A stretch of DNA of 64,000 bases from Chionoecetes opilio. Its lineage: Eukaryota > Arthropoda > Malacostraca > Decapoda > Majidae. The stretch covers positions 214,001-278,000 of the forward strand of contig JACEEZ010014018.1 in assembly GCA_016584305.1 (NCBI GenBank), in the 5' to 3' direction. Under the pieces are notes generated by a model. It made no database searches. It saw only the letters and a list, made by a program, of their open reading frames with translations, and had not been told where the DNA came from. The position numbers and the translations under genes were made by a program. Of the stretch, positions 1-10,272 are shown in pieces (within the stretch, counting starts at the first letter, position 1; each line of letters begins with the position of its first letter).

Positions 1-206
1 CCCCCCCTGGAGCCCCAAAAATAATATTACTAATCTAACCTCACTATAACCTCCAAGCGAGACCTAAGGGCGGGAAAGAACTAGAATTTTGCCAAGTTAG
101 CTAATATTATATTGAGGTTAGGTCAATAATTACTTTTGGGTGGGTCTCGCTAATGGGTTATTAGTGAGGTTAGGTTAGGTTATAGTGAGGTTAGATTAGT
201 AATATT

Positions 207-955
207 CAAAGGTGGGCATCGCAATTTCTTTTACAATTCTGCAATCGCAATTCCGCAATTTTTTTCAGATAGGCCTTTTCGCAATCGCAATTCCACAATT
301 CCGCAAACTAATTTTGACACCTACAATTAAAACAAAAAATGTCTCTAGACTCTTAAACACCTACAATTAAAACAAAAAATGTCTCTAGACTCTTTATTAG
401 TATTTAACACTTCTGTATTCCTATTCTGTTTGTCTATAATTGTTACTTGTCCTTCACAATTAAGTCTTTGTCTCTTTTAGTGTTTTTCTTTACTTTTACA
501 CTTCACAGTCTACTGGCTAGTAATCACTAATCTAGGTAATCTACTAATTTTTCTCCTCCTCCTCCTCCTCCCACTTATTCTGGTTCAGCATGTGGAGGTT
601 ACCCTTCAAGAACACAAGCTTCTCAAAGTTGTTGGCTGTCAGCGCTGACCTCTTCGGCCTCAGGATGTCAGACCCCATGCTGAACAGCCTCTCCACAGCC
701 ACGGAGGAGGGCATAGGGGTGTTGTATTTGATGAACAGGTCCACCCAGGCAGACTTGGCAGTGTCGTTTCCACCATATTTGGCGGGAACTTATATTCACG
801 CGGGCACTTTATAAAGGTGGTGACCGTCACAATCATTGCGATTGCGTTTCAAAATTTTGGCGGTCCACAACCCGCAATTCCTCAATTTTTTCAGGCATCT
901 GCGCAAGTTGCGAATTGCGGAATTGCGAGCTAAAATTGCGGAATGCCCACCTCTG
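207..955 (-). mobile_element. Internally deleted hAT-superfamily transposon
   Basis: The ends are terminal inverted repeats: CAAAGGTGGGCAT on the left and, reversed, CAGAGGTGGGCAT on the right. They are flanked by a perfect 8-bp direct duplication GTAATATT at 199-206 and 956-963. Eight-base duplications and CA-RAGG-type termini fit the hAT superfamily. Subterminal regions on both sides are rich in GCAATTCCGCAATT-like motifs, which could be transposase-binding sites. At 749 bp the element is far too short to be autonomous. It retains only a C-terminal transposase fragment on the minus strand. Confidence 0.87.
544..789 (-). pseudogene. hAT transposase C-terminal dimerisation domain fragment
   Basis: An open frame of about 82 codons on the minus strand carries the hallmark of the hAT C-terminal dimerisation domain (hATC): a PSSVAVERLFS motif, then a basic KRSAL segment, then FEKLVFLKGNL. 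In full-length hAT transposases (usually 550-700 residues) this region closes the catalytic fold and mediates multimer formation. Here the zinc finger, the first two catalytic acidic residues and the insertion domain are missing. The frame begins just after a stop near 790 and ends in a run of glutamates. It sits inside the deleted element at 207-955 and cannot make active transposase. Confidence 0.85.
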
Positions 956-1135
956 GTAATATTTACCATACCGTATTATATTTGTGATGGGGTCCAAGGG
1001 GATCGTTGAGGGGGCGAGAGGGGGTGAAGGGGCATCTCTAATCCACTTTATAATTACATTTTAGAGGTATCTGAAGAAATCTGTGAAGGTCTGGAGGGAA
1101 AAACCCACTAATAAGGGCGGGAAAGGACTCTAGAA

Positions 1136-1744
1136 TTTCACGGTGTTTTGAACGAATCTGGCACTCGTTTTTGTCGGAAATACATTTTTGTTTATAGGTG
1201 TTGGGGGATGCCGACCCGATCCCCCCCAGCCCACCCCGCAAACCTTGCTCTGCTTTGCACTCCCATAGTATTTAATTTTTTTTTTTTCTTGATATCATCT
1301 GTTACTAAACCAGACCCCACCTCTAACCTAACCTAACCTAACCTAATCTGATTTAACCATGGAGGTAGAATAGGGGAGAGGCCGAGGCGCGGAAAAAGTG
1401 AGGTCATTCTGGTCGGCCGGCGGCCATTCAACGATTGGCAGAAAGGCTGGTGGTAGGAGCCGCTCCCTTGCCCTGAGCTGACTATGCTGACAAGAAAAAA
1501 CCCATTATAACATATGAAGCAGGTCACAAGGAGAACGTTGATAGAAAAAAGTATGATGTGGTGGTTGGTTGTAGTGATAATGTGGTAGTGATGGTAATAG
1601 TAATGATTGTGGTGAAATTGGTTGTGATGGTGGTTGTGATATTGCTGGTGGTGGTTTTGGTGTTGTAGGAGTGGTGATGGTGATGGTGATAAGGTAGTGA
1701 TGATATTGTTGGTGGTGTTAGTGATGCTGTTGTGGTGGTGATGG
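1136..1744. other. Gene-free stretch with a TTAGG-like run
   Basis: No coding region is recognised. A degenerate telomere-like run of AACCTAACCT type lies at about 1322-1347. The rest is unassigned, likely repeat-derived sequence leading into the minisatellite. Confidence 0.5.
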
Positions 1745-2115
1745 TGATGTGGTGGTGTTGATGATGGTGAAGTTGATGTGGTAGTTGTACTGATGGTGAT
1801 GTGGTGGTGTTGATGGTGAAGTTGATGTGGTAGTTGTACTGATGGTGATGTGGTGGTGTTGATGGTGAAGTTGATGTGGTAGTTGTACTGACGGTGATGT
1901 GATGGTGTTGATGGTGAAGTTGATGTGGTAGTTGTACTGATGGTGATGTGATGGTGGTGATGGTGAAGTTGATGTGGTAGTTGTACTGATGGTGATGTGA
2001 TGGTGGTGATGGTGAAGTTGATGTGGTAGTTGTACTGATGGTGATGTGATGGTGGTGATGGTGAAGTTGATGTGGTAGTTGTACTGATAGTGATGTGGTG
2101 GTGGTGATGATGGAA
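1745..2115. repeat. 49-bp minisatellite, about seven copies
   Basis: The motif AGTTGATGTGGTAGTTGTAC recurs at 1771, 1820, 1869, 1918, 1967, 2016 and 2065, an exact 49-bp period. The remainder of each unit is made of GATGGTG-type trinucleotide-like steps. Because 49 is not a multiple of three, the reading frame rotates through the array. The minus strand nevertheless stays open in all three phases and gives a His/Thr/Ser-rich 264-codon frame (1333-2127), which I treat as an artefact of composition rather than a gene. Confidence 0.9.
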
Positions 2116-2795
2116 TTTATAATTCATGGGTCCCTATCTTATATATGAGTGTATATTGTTCCGATAGGAATATATCCGTGCTACTATAGCGTGCGGTCTA
2201 CCGCACATTTTCGGGATATTTGCACTTCAGGCTGCAACTTACTATTGTTGTAATTATAATATTGTCTCATATCTCCTCTATCTACACTATAGTTAATACA
2301 AATATACACAACTCATTCATTTCACTGGCCAGTAGCATACACACACTCTCTCTGTCCCTCTCTCTCTGTACATATGGTCATTTAAGTATTATAATTATAA
2401 TGTTTGTACTTATATTTAACTTTTTCATGTATTTCTTATTTATGTCTTAAATAAAAGTTGTAATATAATAATACATGTGCGTAATACCAATCCAACCTCC
2501 CTGGAAATAACGCACAGCGCGCTGTGAGAAGCGAGTTCTGCCAGTCGTGGGTGGGGCTTAGCCCGACAGCCGGACCTCACTATCTGGTGAAGCGCGGGGC
2601 TGGGAGGGCACCTCCAGATATATACTACCTCCATGGATTTAACATAATTTAACCGTTTCTGGCTGAAATAACAGTAGATTTTCAGTACTACATATAATGC
2701 CATTATTATTCAAATGCACCATGGTAAATGGGATTCAAAATACTCAGAATGAAGAAATCTACATGATGATGTAGGTAAGAATCCTAGGATGTATA
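2116..2795. other. Unassigned gene-free sequence
   Basis: AT-rich sequence with a short CT microsatellite at about 2347-2368 and a GC-richer island at about 2490-2620. No protein similarity is recognised in any frame. Confidence 0.4.
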
Positions 2796-3135
2796 TATGG
2801 ACAAGGACTGCGCGGTCATTTTTTGAGACACTGATTAGTTTTCCTGGCCAAAAAATGGTGCTTTACCACATGGCGATATTTATATTTTCTGGAAACCTGT
2901 TAAAAAGTTTTGTTTCTATAATTTTCATAACCAAATCCTCGGGTCACGTTTCTATTGATAACAATGTATCTCCATCAGAAAAAGCAAAAAATACTTGGCC
3001 AGGAAATAGAAATCAGTGTCTCAGAAACCAGGGAAGTGACAGAATTGTACGAAAACAAGTGTGCCCTGTCCCGCATTCATCAGCCACTGAGTGGTCCGCT
3101 CTGTCCCGCCTTGCCGGGAGGATTTTTACCCTATC
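2796..3135 (+). repeat. Dispersed repeat family X, copy 1
   Basis: Shares a long stretch with 3377-3740 in direct orientation. Shared landmarks are AAGGACTGCGCGGT near the start, GATAACAATGTATCTCCATC in the middle, and CAGGGAAGTGA followed by AAACAAGTGTGCCC near the end. More diverged copies occur as an inverted pair at 36946-37735. No credible coding frame is present, so it is probably a non-autonomous element. Confidence 0.8.
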
Positions 3136-3376
3136 CGAACTTAACCTAACCTCCCGCCGGGGGATCAATGCCCACCCGGCAGGATTATTAATATAACCTC
3201 CTAAAGGGTGGGGGGACCTCCGAACGAGGGTGTGTGCATACGCTACTAAAGAACTATGTCATTTCTTTAATATGTATTTAAGTTTAAAAGGTTACGCCGG
3301 AAGTGAATTAAAACTGCACAATATACTGAGCAAATAATAATATAAAAAACGTAAGTGGTAACAGCAGTAGCGGTAA

Positions 3377-3740
3377 AAATGGACGAGGACTGCGCGGTTA
3401 TTTTCTGAGACACTGAGTAGTTTTTTCCTTGCCTAAAATTAGTGTTTTTTCAGATGGAGGTATTTTTTCTTCTTCCTGAAACCCAATAAAAAAGTTTGGT
3501 TGTTTATTTTCATCACCAAATCCTAGGGTCGCCGTTTCCATTGATAACAATGTATCTCCATCAGAAAAAGCACTAAAACTCAGCCAGGAAATAATAGTCA
3601 GTGTTTCAGAAACCAGGGAAGTGACGGAATTGTATGAAAACAAGTGTGCCCCGCCCCGACCCGCATTCGCCAGCCCGCCCGACAGACGTCGAGTGGTTCG
3701 CTGGCCTCTCTCTGCCGAGAGGATTATGGTAACAGGAAGG
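3377..3740 (+). repeat. Dispersed repeat family X, copy 2
   Basis: Direct-orientation relative of 2796-3135, offset by roughly 580-605 bp, with the same ordered landmarks. The similarity continues past the GTGTGCCC block into a C-rich tail ending at GCCGAGAGGATT. Confidence 0.8.
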
Positions 3741-4112
3741 TTCGATGGTTTGCGTTTTCGACGACACCGTCAAAACTTCCAACAGAGTGCATCGTCAAAA
3801 CTTCCAAGTCAGCGCCGTCGAACCCTCTCATTCATTCCCTTCATAATATTTTAGGCCTTTCACCATGTGGAATTTTACTTAATACGTACATACATGTAAA
3901 TGTATAAATGCATGAAAATATGTATTTGTAAATAATAATTTACATTAGACACTTAACCATTAAATATGTACAAATGAAATGTACAGAAATGTACCATTTT
4001 GTAAACATAATTGCTAATGACTACTTAGGGGCAGGAATACCATTATGCGGTGTAACAAGCTACTGTATACCATTATAATTATTATCATGATTATGGCTTC
4101 TGATTATATATA
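3741..4112. other. Unassigned gene-free sequence
   Basis: AT-rich. It begins with a short symmetric motif cluster around TCGACGACACCGTC (about 3755-3820), whose GACGGTACCGTC-like relative lies inside the hairpin at 7390-7482. Nothing else is recognised. Confidence 0.35.
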
Positions 4113-4922
4113 TTGTACTGCATCCATGTCAGAGACCCATCTCTCAGTGCAGAGCGTATAACTGAGGTCATAGTCTCTGGCATGGAGGCGTACATTCCAC
4201 ACACTTTCTCTAATCCTAAAGCCCGTCAACCTTGGTTTAACTCTGCTTGTTCTCATGCTGTCCGATATAGAGAGGCGGCTCACAGACGGTGCCGTAAGCA
4301 TCCATCTCCTGAAACTCATGCCCATTAAATTTCTGTCCATAATCATGCCAAATCTATACTTCAACTTACCAAAAACTCCTTCATTCATAGAAAATGTCAA
4401 AATCTTTCTGAATCAAATTCCTCTCGTGACTTCTGGCATCTAGCTAATAAAATCTCTTAACAATTTTTCTTCTTCATCTTTCCCTCCTAGGCTTCACCCA
4501 GATGGCTCCACAGCTGTCTCATCTATTTCTAAAGCTGAACTCTTCACTCAAACCTTTGCTGAAAATTCCACTCTGGTTGATGAAGGGCTTGTTCCTCCTT
4601 CTCCTCCACCCTCTGACTATATTATACCTGTTATTAAGATCCTTCGTAATGATGTTTTCTTTGCCTTTCTGGCCTAGATCCTCGGAAGGCTTACGGTCCT
4701 GACGGAGTCCCTCCTATTGTTCTCAAAAACTGTGCGTCTGTGCTTGCACCCTGTCTGGTCAAACTTTTCCATATTTATCTATCTACTTCCACCTTTCCTT
4801 CTTGCTGGAAGCTTGCTCACATCCAACCTGTTTCCTAAGAAGGGTGATCGTTCTAATCCTTCAAACTACCGTCCTATAGCTTTGACTTCCTGCCTTTCTA
4901 AAGTTTTTGAATCTATACTTAA

Positions 4923-5542
4923 CCCCTTCACTGCGGCTGGTACAAATACGGTCTCTCAGGTATTTAAGGGTTCACTGCGGCTGGTACATATAGGGTTTCT
5001 GTATTTAAACTGCGCGCTCAATGATATTATGGGTAAATATTCGTTTTGATAGGCTTGTATGACAACAGTGTCAAGTGTTGCGATATAATAGAACCTCTTT
5101 TTCTGCTTGAGTGAGTTAGTATGACTAATAAGGTCAAGCGGTACAGTACGACGTGTTGACGCTGCCGCGCCCTCTACTTCAATGACGAGGCTAAATAGTC
5201 AAGATATTCAATATATTCTTGATGGATATAAAACAGAAGTATGAATGAATGAATGAATGCATGAATGAAGCATTTATGTACCAAAATAAGCTGTATTATG
5301 TTGAGTAGTAAGTAGTTTCATTGTGCGTCTGGCAGCACGGTCACGGCCCTGTTGCTGCACTTTGACGTAACTCTTCACTTAGCTGGTAGCCTCCACCAAG
5401 ACGAAACATAGATTTTCTGGTATGGAATGAGCATCCTATTCATTTAGGCACTTTAAAATATGATCAATAATTATTTTATATTTTAATTAAACCTGCCGCA
5501 CAGGGGGGTAGGCCTGTGAATTTGATATCCGCAGTGAAGGGG
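4923..5542. mobile_element. piggyBac-type MITE inserted in the LINE
   Basis: The ends are perfect 14-bp inverted repeats, CCCCTTCACTGCGG at 4923-4936 and its complement at 5529-5542. Both sides carry TTAA, at 4919-4922 and 5543-5546. TTAA targets and CCC-starting ends are typical of piggyBac elements. Removing the insert with one TTAA restores the interrupted RT reading frame exactly, which confirms the borders. The 5' end is partly duplicated: a second TTCACTGCGGCTGGTAC copy starts at about 4971. A GAAT microsatellite lies at about 5241-5268. No transposase is encoded. Confidence 0.92.
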
Positions 5543-5546
5543 TTAA

Positions 5547-6432
5547 TAAGAAGATTCTTAAGCATCTATCTGCTCACAATTTTCTATCTGATCGTCAGTA
5601 CGGTTTCCATATAGGGAGATCTACTGGCGATCTTCTAGCTTTCCTAACTGAATCTTGGTCTTCCTCCTTTAAGGGTTTCGGTGAAACTTTTGCTGTTGCC
5701 CTTGACATATCAAAAGCTTTTGATAGAATCTGGCACAAATCTCTAATTTCCAAACTACCCTCATTCGGTTTCTATCCTTCTCTATGTACCTTCATCTTAA
5801 GTTTCCTTTCAAACCGTTCTATTGCAGCTACTGTAGACGGACATTGTTCTTCTCCTAAATCTATCAATAGTGGTGTTCCCCAGGGTTCTGTCCTATCACC
5901 CACTCTCTTTCTATTATTTATTAATGATCTTCTAAGTCTAACTCAAAGCCCTATCCACTCCTACGCTGATGATTCTACTCTGCATTTTTTAACGTCTTTT
6001 ATTAGACGTCCAACTCAACAGGAACTAAGTGATTCACGGAGAGATGCCACCGAGCGCCTAACTTCTGATCTTTCTATAATTTCTGATTGGGGCAAAGCAA
6101 ACCTTGTTTTGTTCAATGCCTCAAAAACCCAATTTCTTCACCTATCTACTCGACAAAACCTACCAGTTAACTATCCCCTCTTCTTCAATGACACTCAACT
6201 ATCTCCTTCTTCTACAATGAACATTCTAGGACTATCCTTTACTAAAAATCTGAACTGGCAATCTCACATCTCATCTCTTGCTAAAACAGCTTCTAAAAAA
6301 TTAGGTGTCCTGTGGCATCTGCGTCCTTTTTTTCTCCCTCCCAGTTGCTTGCTCTGTACAGGGGCCTTATCCGCCCATGTATGGAGTATGTCTCACATGT
6401 TTGGGGAGGATCCACTCATACAGCTCTCCTAA
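5547..6432 (+). pseudogene. Reverse transcriptase palm/thumb of Jockey-like LINE
   Basis: One open frame runs from the end of the MITE to 6432. It shows, in order, an ALDISKAFD motif (RT block with the first catalytic Asp, about 5698-5725), SGVPQGSVLSP (about 5869-5901), the catalytic YADD motif (5962-5973), and the downstream NASKTQF and NILGLSF motifs. A frameshift in a T-run near 6325-6335 moves the continuation to another frame through about 6746. Another shift near 6630 breaks the C terminus, which would otherwise end with a basic FKRRVTRHLPN-like tail near 6785. Catalytic residues are intact but the gene as a whole is not. Confidence 0.88.
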
Positions 6433-6920
6433 ACAGGGTTGAGTCAAAAGCTTTTCGTCTGATCAACTCCCCTCCTCTGACTGACTGTCTTCAATCTTCA
6501 AATCACCGCCGCAATGTTGCTTCTCTTGCTATCTTCTACCGTTATTTTCATGCTCACTGCTCTTCTGAACTTGCTAACTGCATGCCTCCCCCCCTCCCAC
6601 GGCCTCGCTGCACAAGACTTTCTACTTATTCTCTGTCCATCTTCCTAATGCAAGAGTTAATCAGTATCTTTACTCTTTCATCCCTTTCACTGGTAAACTC
6701 TGGAACTCTCTTCCTGTTTCTATTTTTTCACTTTCCTATGACTTAAATCTTTTCAAGAGAAGAGTAACAAGACACCTCCCGAACTAAATTGGCCTACCCC
6801 TCTTTTATTTTATTTTATTATCTTACTTACTTCTTTAAAGGGACTGGCAACTAAGCAGGCTTTGTGTTACCTATTTTTGTTGTGCCCTTGGCCAGTCCTT
6901 AGTAATGTAAAAAAAAAAAA

Positions 6921-7389
6921 ATTGTCTAACAATAATCCACCAACTACACCAGTGTAGTACACCACGACCAGAGCTCACTCAGTGGTCACACTTTCCACCT
7001 GCCAAGCAACAATGCCTCGTCTTCGCTATCACAAACGCCTTGTTATCAACTGCTGAATTCCTCTGCTGCAGCTTTCTCAATTTTGCATTGAGAAGAACCA
7101 AGTATCAATACCAGTGAAACATTACTAAGAGAAGGTAACCCAGTCCCTCCTGAACTTATTCCATTCACTCCAGCACCAATACAGCAGCAACACCACCACA
7201 GCCCATTGTTAACTACATATACAATTTAAAGTTCTCCAAATGTTTCCTCCCTATCAGAACTGCTCTCTTGTTTCAAGATCCCCATGTCTGTGAAGAGTCC
7301 AATTTGGAAGTAACATACCTGCTCCTGATACAGTCAGTGACAATCAAGCAGTCTCTTTAGGATCTATTATAGACACATAGATACATTGG
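6921..7389. other. Unassigned gene-free sequence
   Basis: No gene, repeat or structured RNA is recognised between the LINE poly(A) tail and the next hairpin element. Confidence 0.4.
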
Positions 7390-7482
7390 AAGTTTCAGCG
7401 GTTCGAGTTTTCAGAGTTCGACGGTACCGTCGAAATCTCCATTTTCCCCCTATGAGATTGCATTCCGTTGAAACTTCCTGTA
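7390..7482. repeat. Short hairpin element
   Basis: About 93 bp, bounded by inverted GGAAGTTTCAGCGG and CCGTTGAAACTTCC, with an internal palindrome GACGGTACCGTC. It could fold into a cruciform and looks like a tiny MITE. Related fragments of the GTCGAAA/TTCGACG type occur at 3755-3820. Confidence 0.55.
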
Positions 7483-7715
7483 ACTAGGCTTATTACCCTA
7501 ACCGAACCAAATCTAATACAGTAAAACCCTTATAACTCGGCACGATAGGGGCTCTGGCCCTTGCCCAGTTATTCAATGTGCCGAGTTATGCAATGTCCTC
7601 CTCTGATATGGCTTTAAAAAAATTAAAAAATTAAAAAATAAAATAAAAATGTAAATACAGTATTGTAGAGCATAAAAACTACACTTACCAGTGAACGGGT
7701 AGAATGTGCTGAATT

Positions 7716-7993
7716 TCATATCAAACTCAGCACAAATAGCTCGCATGGACGCACCTGCAATCCTGCATCCATCCTTGCCAGCACTTTCACCTTTTGCTGC
7801 AGGCTCAGGCTCTTCAATTTCATTCCTTTCCTGCTGGAGACACCCTTGCGTGATGGAGCTGACATCTTGATATACAGTACGTACTGTATGATGTAATCCC
7901 AAAACACGTAAAATAGGTGGCAAAGTAAAGCAAAGGTCGGGTACCAGCGCGTAGGCTAAGCCGTGTTTTTGTCGTCCAAGCACCGTCTTGGAT
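7716..7993 (-). pseudogene. CENP-B/Tigger N-terminal DNA-binding fragment, left arm
   Basis: The minus-strand frame contains SAPSRKGVSSRKGMKLKSL, then a SLQQKVKVLARMDAG segment that resembles the first helix-turn-helix of CENP-B/Tigger transposases (a basic leader, then a leucine-rich helix ending in an EAG-like turn). It diverges after about 45 residues. No DDE domain follows. It is the mirror image of 8150-8400. Confidence 0.7.
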
Positions 7994-8149
7994 TACGAAT
8001 CCCAATCCAATAACACTTGCTGAAATGTGTATTATACTACTTTGTGATATTGTTTGCAATGTTTTGCATTGATTATTATTTCGGCTCCTACCAAGCTTGT
8101 GTTTTTGAAGCAGAAGCCAATCCTTTTTCAATTTCGACACAAAACGGAA

Positions 8150-8400
8150 TTCGTATCCAAGACGGTGCTTGGACGGCATAAACACGGCTCAGCAGCTGAC
8201 AGCCTACACGCTGGTACCCGACCTTTGCTTTACTTTGCCACCTATTTTACGTGTTTTGGGATTACATCATACAGTACTGTATTTCAAGATGTCAGCTCCA
8301 TCACGCAAGGGTGTCTCCAGCAGGAAGGGAATGAAATTGAAGAGCCTGAGCCTGCAGGAAAGGGTCAAAAGGACAAAAACACGACTTTGTGCGACTGAGG
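8150..8400 (+). pseudogene. CENP-B/Tigger N-terminal DNA-binding fragment, right arm
   Basis: A plus-strand copy of the segment at 7716-7993. It carries the same leader (about 8290-8350) but diverges after KSLSLQ and stops within 20 residues. The two arms are transcribed outward from a loop of about 155 bp (7994-8149). The non-coding sequence before the start codon is also duplicated, so the inversion involved a DNA segment of at least 200 bp rather than the coding part alone. Confidence 0.7.
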
Positions 8401-8540
8401 ATATGCCAAGTGTAAGCAGAGATGCAGTTATAACATCAATATGCCGATACATTATTTTTTGCCGACTTTCTGTTTACATGTTCACACAAGAGGTTGTGAG
8501 GGCATGATATGCCGAGTGAAAACCAAGAGATGCAGTTTAG

Positions 8541-8902
8541 GGGAGGCGGTAGCAGAGTGGTTAGCGTCACCGAGTGGCGTTCTCGAAGACCCGAGTTCGA
8601 TTCCGAGTGAGACCCATAAATCCACTTGAAATCTTTTTGCACCGTTGAGTGGCCTAAGAACACCCAAATGCCCTGTCCATTAACTCTACCTTCGACTGCG
8701 AGTGCATCGGAGGACACAGGGGGGCGACATGAGCCTCTAATTACAGGCGTCTCTATAAGAATCCTGCTTGCGCCACCACGGGCGAGGGCCAACCACCACA
8801 GCCCTCGAGTGAGCCTCCAGGGCCTACCATCCCACCCCTGGAGCTCACTGCCTATATGTGCTATAGGCATAGATGAAGAAAAAAAAGATGAAAAAAAAAA
8901 AA
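8541..8902 (+). mobile_element. tRNA-derived SINE
   Basis: The head is tRNA-like: an A box TAGCAGAGTGG at 8550-8560 and a B box GTTCGATTCC at 8595-8604, about 35 bp apart. These are internal RNA polymerase III promoter elements. A roughly 270-bp unrelated body follows, and the element ends in an A-rich tail (about 8876-8902, with an internal GATG). It sits inside the pogo/Tigger element and so is younger. I could not find a clear target-site duplication. Confidence 0.85.
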
Positions 8903-9084
8903 CTTTGTCTTTGCCTTGCAGAGTTATATCAAATTCCGAGTTATACAGTGCAGAGTTATAAGGGTTTTACTGTATATATATATTTGTTAAACTAGCTGTA
9001 TTACTCTGCCAGCTTTGGCTATCGCTAGGGTGACACGTCAGAGGCTCTCAGAGCAGCCATGCCAGTCACCGTTCTGCCTCAGCT

Positions 9085-9995
9085 ATGGAACACTGCCAAG
9101 AGTGTGACTTGGGTCTGCTACACTTTTTTCATACTTATTTGGGAAAATCTAGAGATTTATTTGATTTATGCGTGAGACATAAACTAATTTTAGACAAAAA
9201 AGACTGTGAAATTTGTGAAAAGCCAGCTACATTAAATTTTAACAACAAGCAGTGGCGGTGTCAGAAGTTGCGAGCCAGACCGAAGAAGAAAAGTGTGAAA
9301 TGTAACTGGAAACAAAGTGTTTTTAAGAATACATTTTTTGAAAAGGCTCACCTTGATATAGAAACTATTCTTATTTTTGCGAATGCTTACCTGAGAGAAG
9401 GTTTTTGCGAGAAGTGAACTACAACTCAAGTGACCCTACCATTACAGACTGGGCAAGCTTCTGCTGGGAGGTTCTTATAGAACGGTGTGTTAAACGAACA
9501 GGGAAAATTGGTGGACAAGGTCAAATTGTAGAAATTGATGCAAGTAAATTTGGAAAAAGGAAATACAATGTTGGTAGAGTAATAGAAGGTCAGTGGGTGT
9601 TCGGTGGAGTCTGTCGTGAGACACGCTCATGCTTCATGGCTCCGGGTGAAAAACGAGACGGCGAAACACTATTGAAAATCATTGAAGAGAGGATCGAGCC
9701 AGGAACCATTATCTCTGACTGCTGGAAAGCCTATAATTGCCTCTCAGAAAAGGAATATCAACATCTCACAGTCAATCACAGCATAAATGTTGTTGACCCC
9801 TTAACACTGGCACACACCAACAATGTAGAGCGGATGTGGAGAGATGTGAAAAGCAAGGTACCCTTGTATGGAAGGAGGAAACACTTTCTAGGATACCTGG
9901 CCCGTTCCATGTTTTTGATGGTGTATCCCAATCCCAATAAAAGGTTTCATCAATTCCTCAAGGAAACTGCAGCACTCTACAATCCTTATACATAA
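9085..9995 (+). pseudogene. Merlin / ISXO2-type (IS1595-like) transposase, one frameshift
   Basis: Two overlapping frames (9085-9417 and 9405-9995) together give about 300 residues, the usual size of eukaryotic IS1595-like transposases. The N-terminal part has a remnant zinc ribbon (CEIC at about residue 41, later WRCQK) and the conserved FFEKAHLDIETIL segment. The second part holds the DDE-like core: VEIDASKFGKRKYNVG (first Asp), GTIISDCWKAY (second Asp) and the HTNNVERMWRDVK motif around the third acidic position. A 1-nt shift at about 9404-9411 splits the gene. No inverted repeats were found around it, so either its ends are lost or it was once a co-opted gene. Confidence 0.85.
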
Positions 9996-10104
9996 AGGTA
10001 AGAATTTAACGCTAGAATTGTTTATACGTGTTTTTCCCTAAACTTGGCATATCCCTAGAATTGGTCTACTTTTAGGATATTTTTTCCAAGCTTTGAGAAG
10101 TACG

Positions 10105-10255
10105 CCCCCGTCCGCTAGGTTAGGTTAGTGCACAGCACGGGGGGATCGAGGTGGGCGGAGCCCCCCTGTTAGGCTAGGTTAGGTTAGTGCACAGCACTGG
10201 GGGGTCGAGGGGGGCAGAGGCCCCCCGTTAGGTTAGGTTAGTGCACGGCACGGAG
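10105..10255. repeat. TTAGG-containing tandem repeat, about 75-bp unit
   Basis: Three units each contain GGTTAGGTTAGTGCACAGCA or a close variant, followed by a G-rich GGGGTCGAGG segment. A fourth related unit lies beyond the foldback element at about 11380-11445 in the same orientation, so the foldback appears to be inserted within this array. Confidence 0.75.
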
Positions 10256-10272
10256 GAGTCGAGGGGGGCGGA

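Larger units (their letters stand above)
1..1135. repeat. Inverted-repeat interspersed element, split by a hAT insertion
   Basis: The right end (about 965-1135) matches the right end of the element at 18731-19101, including a shared terminus reading toward GGAAAGGACTC. Bases 1-206 hold inverted and direct copies of that element's interior: a purine-rich AAGGGCGGGAAAG motif, TAATATTACTAATC tracts, and short TTAGG-like runs. The element at 207-955 interrupts it. No coding capacity is visible, so it reads as a non-autonomous inverted-repeat transposon. The left terminus lies outside the window or is lost. Confidence 0.6.
4113..6920 (+). mobile_element. Jockey-like non-LTR retrotransposon (LINE), 5'-truncated
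   Basis: In changing frames this reads, in order: the linker between endonuclease and reverse transcriptase (about 4130-4325, ending near a PWFNSAC motif), the RT fingers with an AYGPDGVPP motif (about 4680-4730) and an NYRPIALTS motif (about 4863-4890), the RT palm (5547-6432), and a C-terminal tail to about 6780. A 3' untranslated stretch with the terminal A-run at 6908-6920 marks the 3' end. The endonuclease is missing, the usual outcome of 5' truncation on insertion. A 620-bp MITE interrupts it at 4923-5542. A second copy lies on the minus strand in two pieces, 50965-51412 and 55438-56100. Confidence 0.88.
7519..8972. mobile_element. pogo/Tigger-type element with palindromic core
   Basis: Termini are CAGTAAAACCCTTATAACT on the left and its near-perfect complement on the right, flanked by TA on both sides (7517-7518 and 8973-8974). 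CAGT-starting ends and TA duplications are typical of the pogo/Tigger branch of Tc1-mariner. The core contains the same transposase N-terminal segment twice in inverted orientation. A SINE at 8541-8902 lies inside the right half. The element is 1454 bp, about 1.1 kb without the SINE, and is non-autonomous. Confidence 0.88.

Noticed and set aside
1333..2127. 264-codon His/Thr/Ser-rich open frame on the minus strand
   Set aside because: It is produced by the 49-bp GATGGT-type minisatellite; no domain, no codon bias and no conserved flank.
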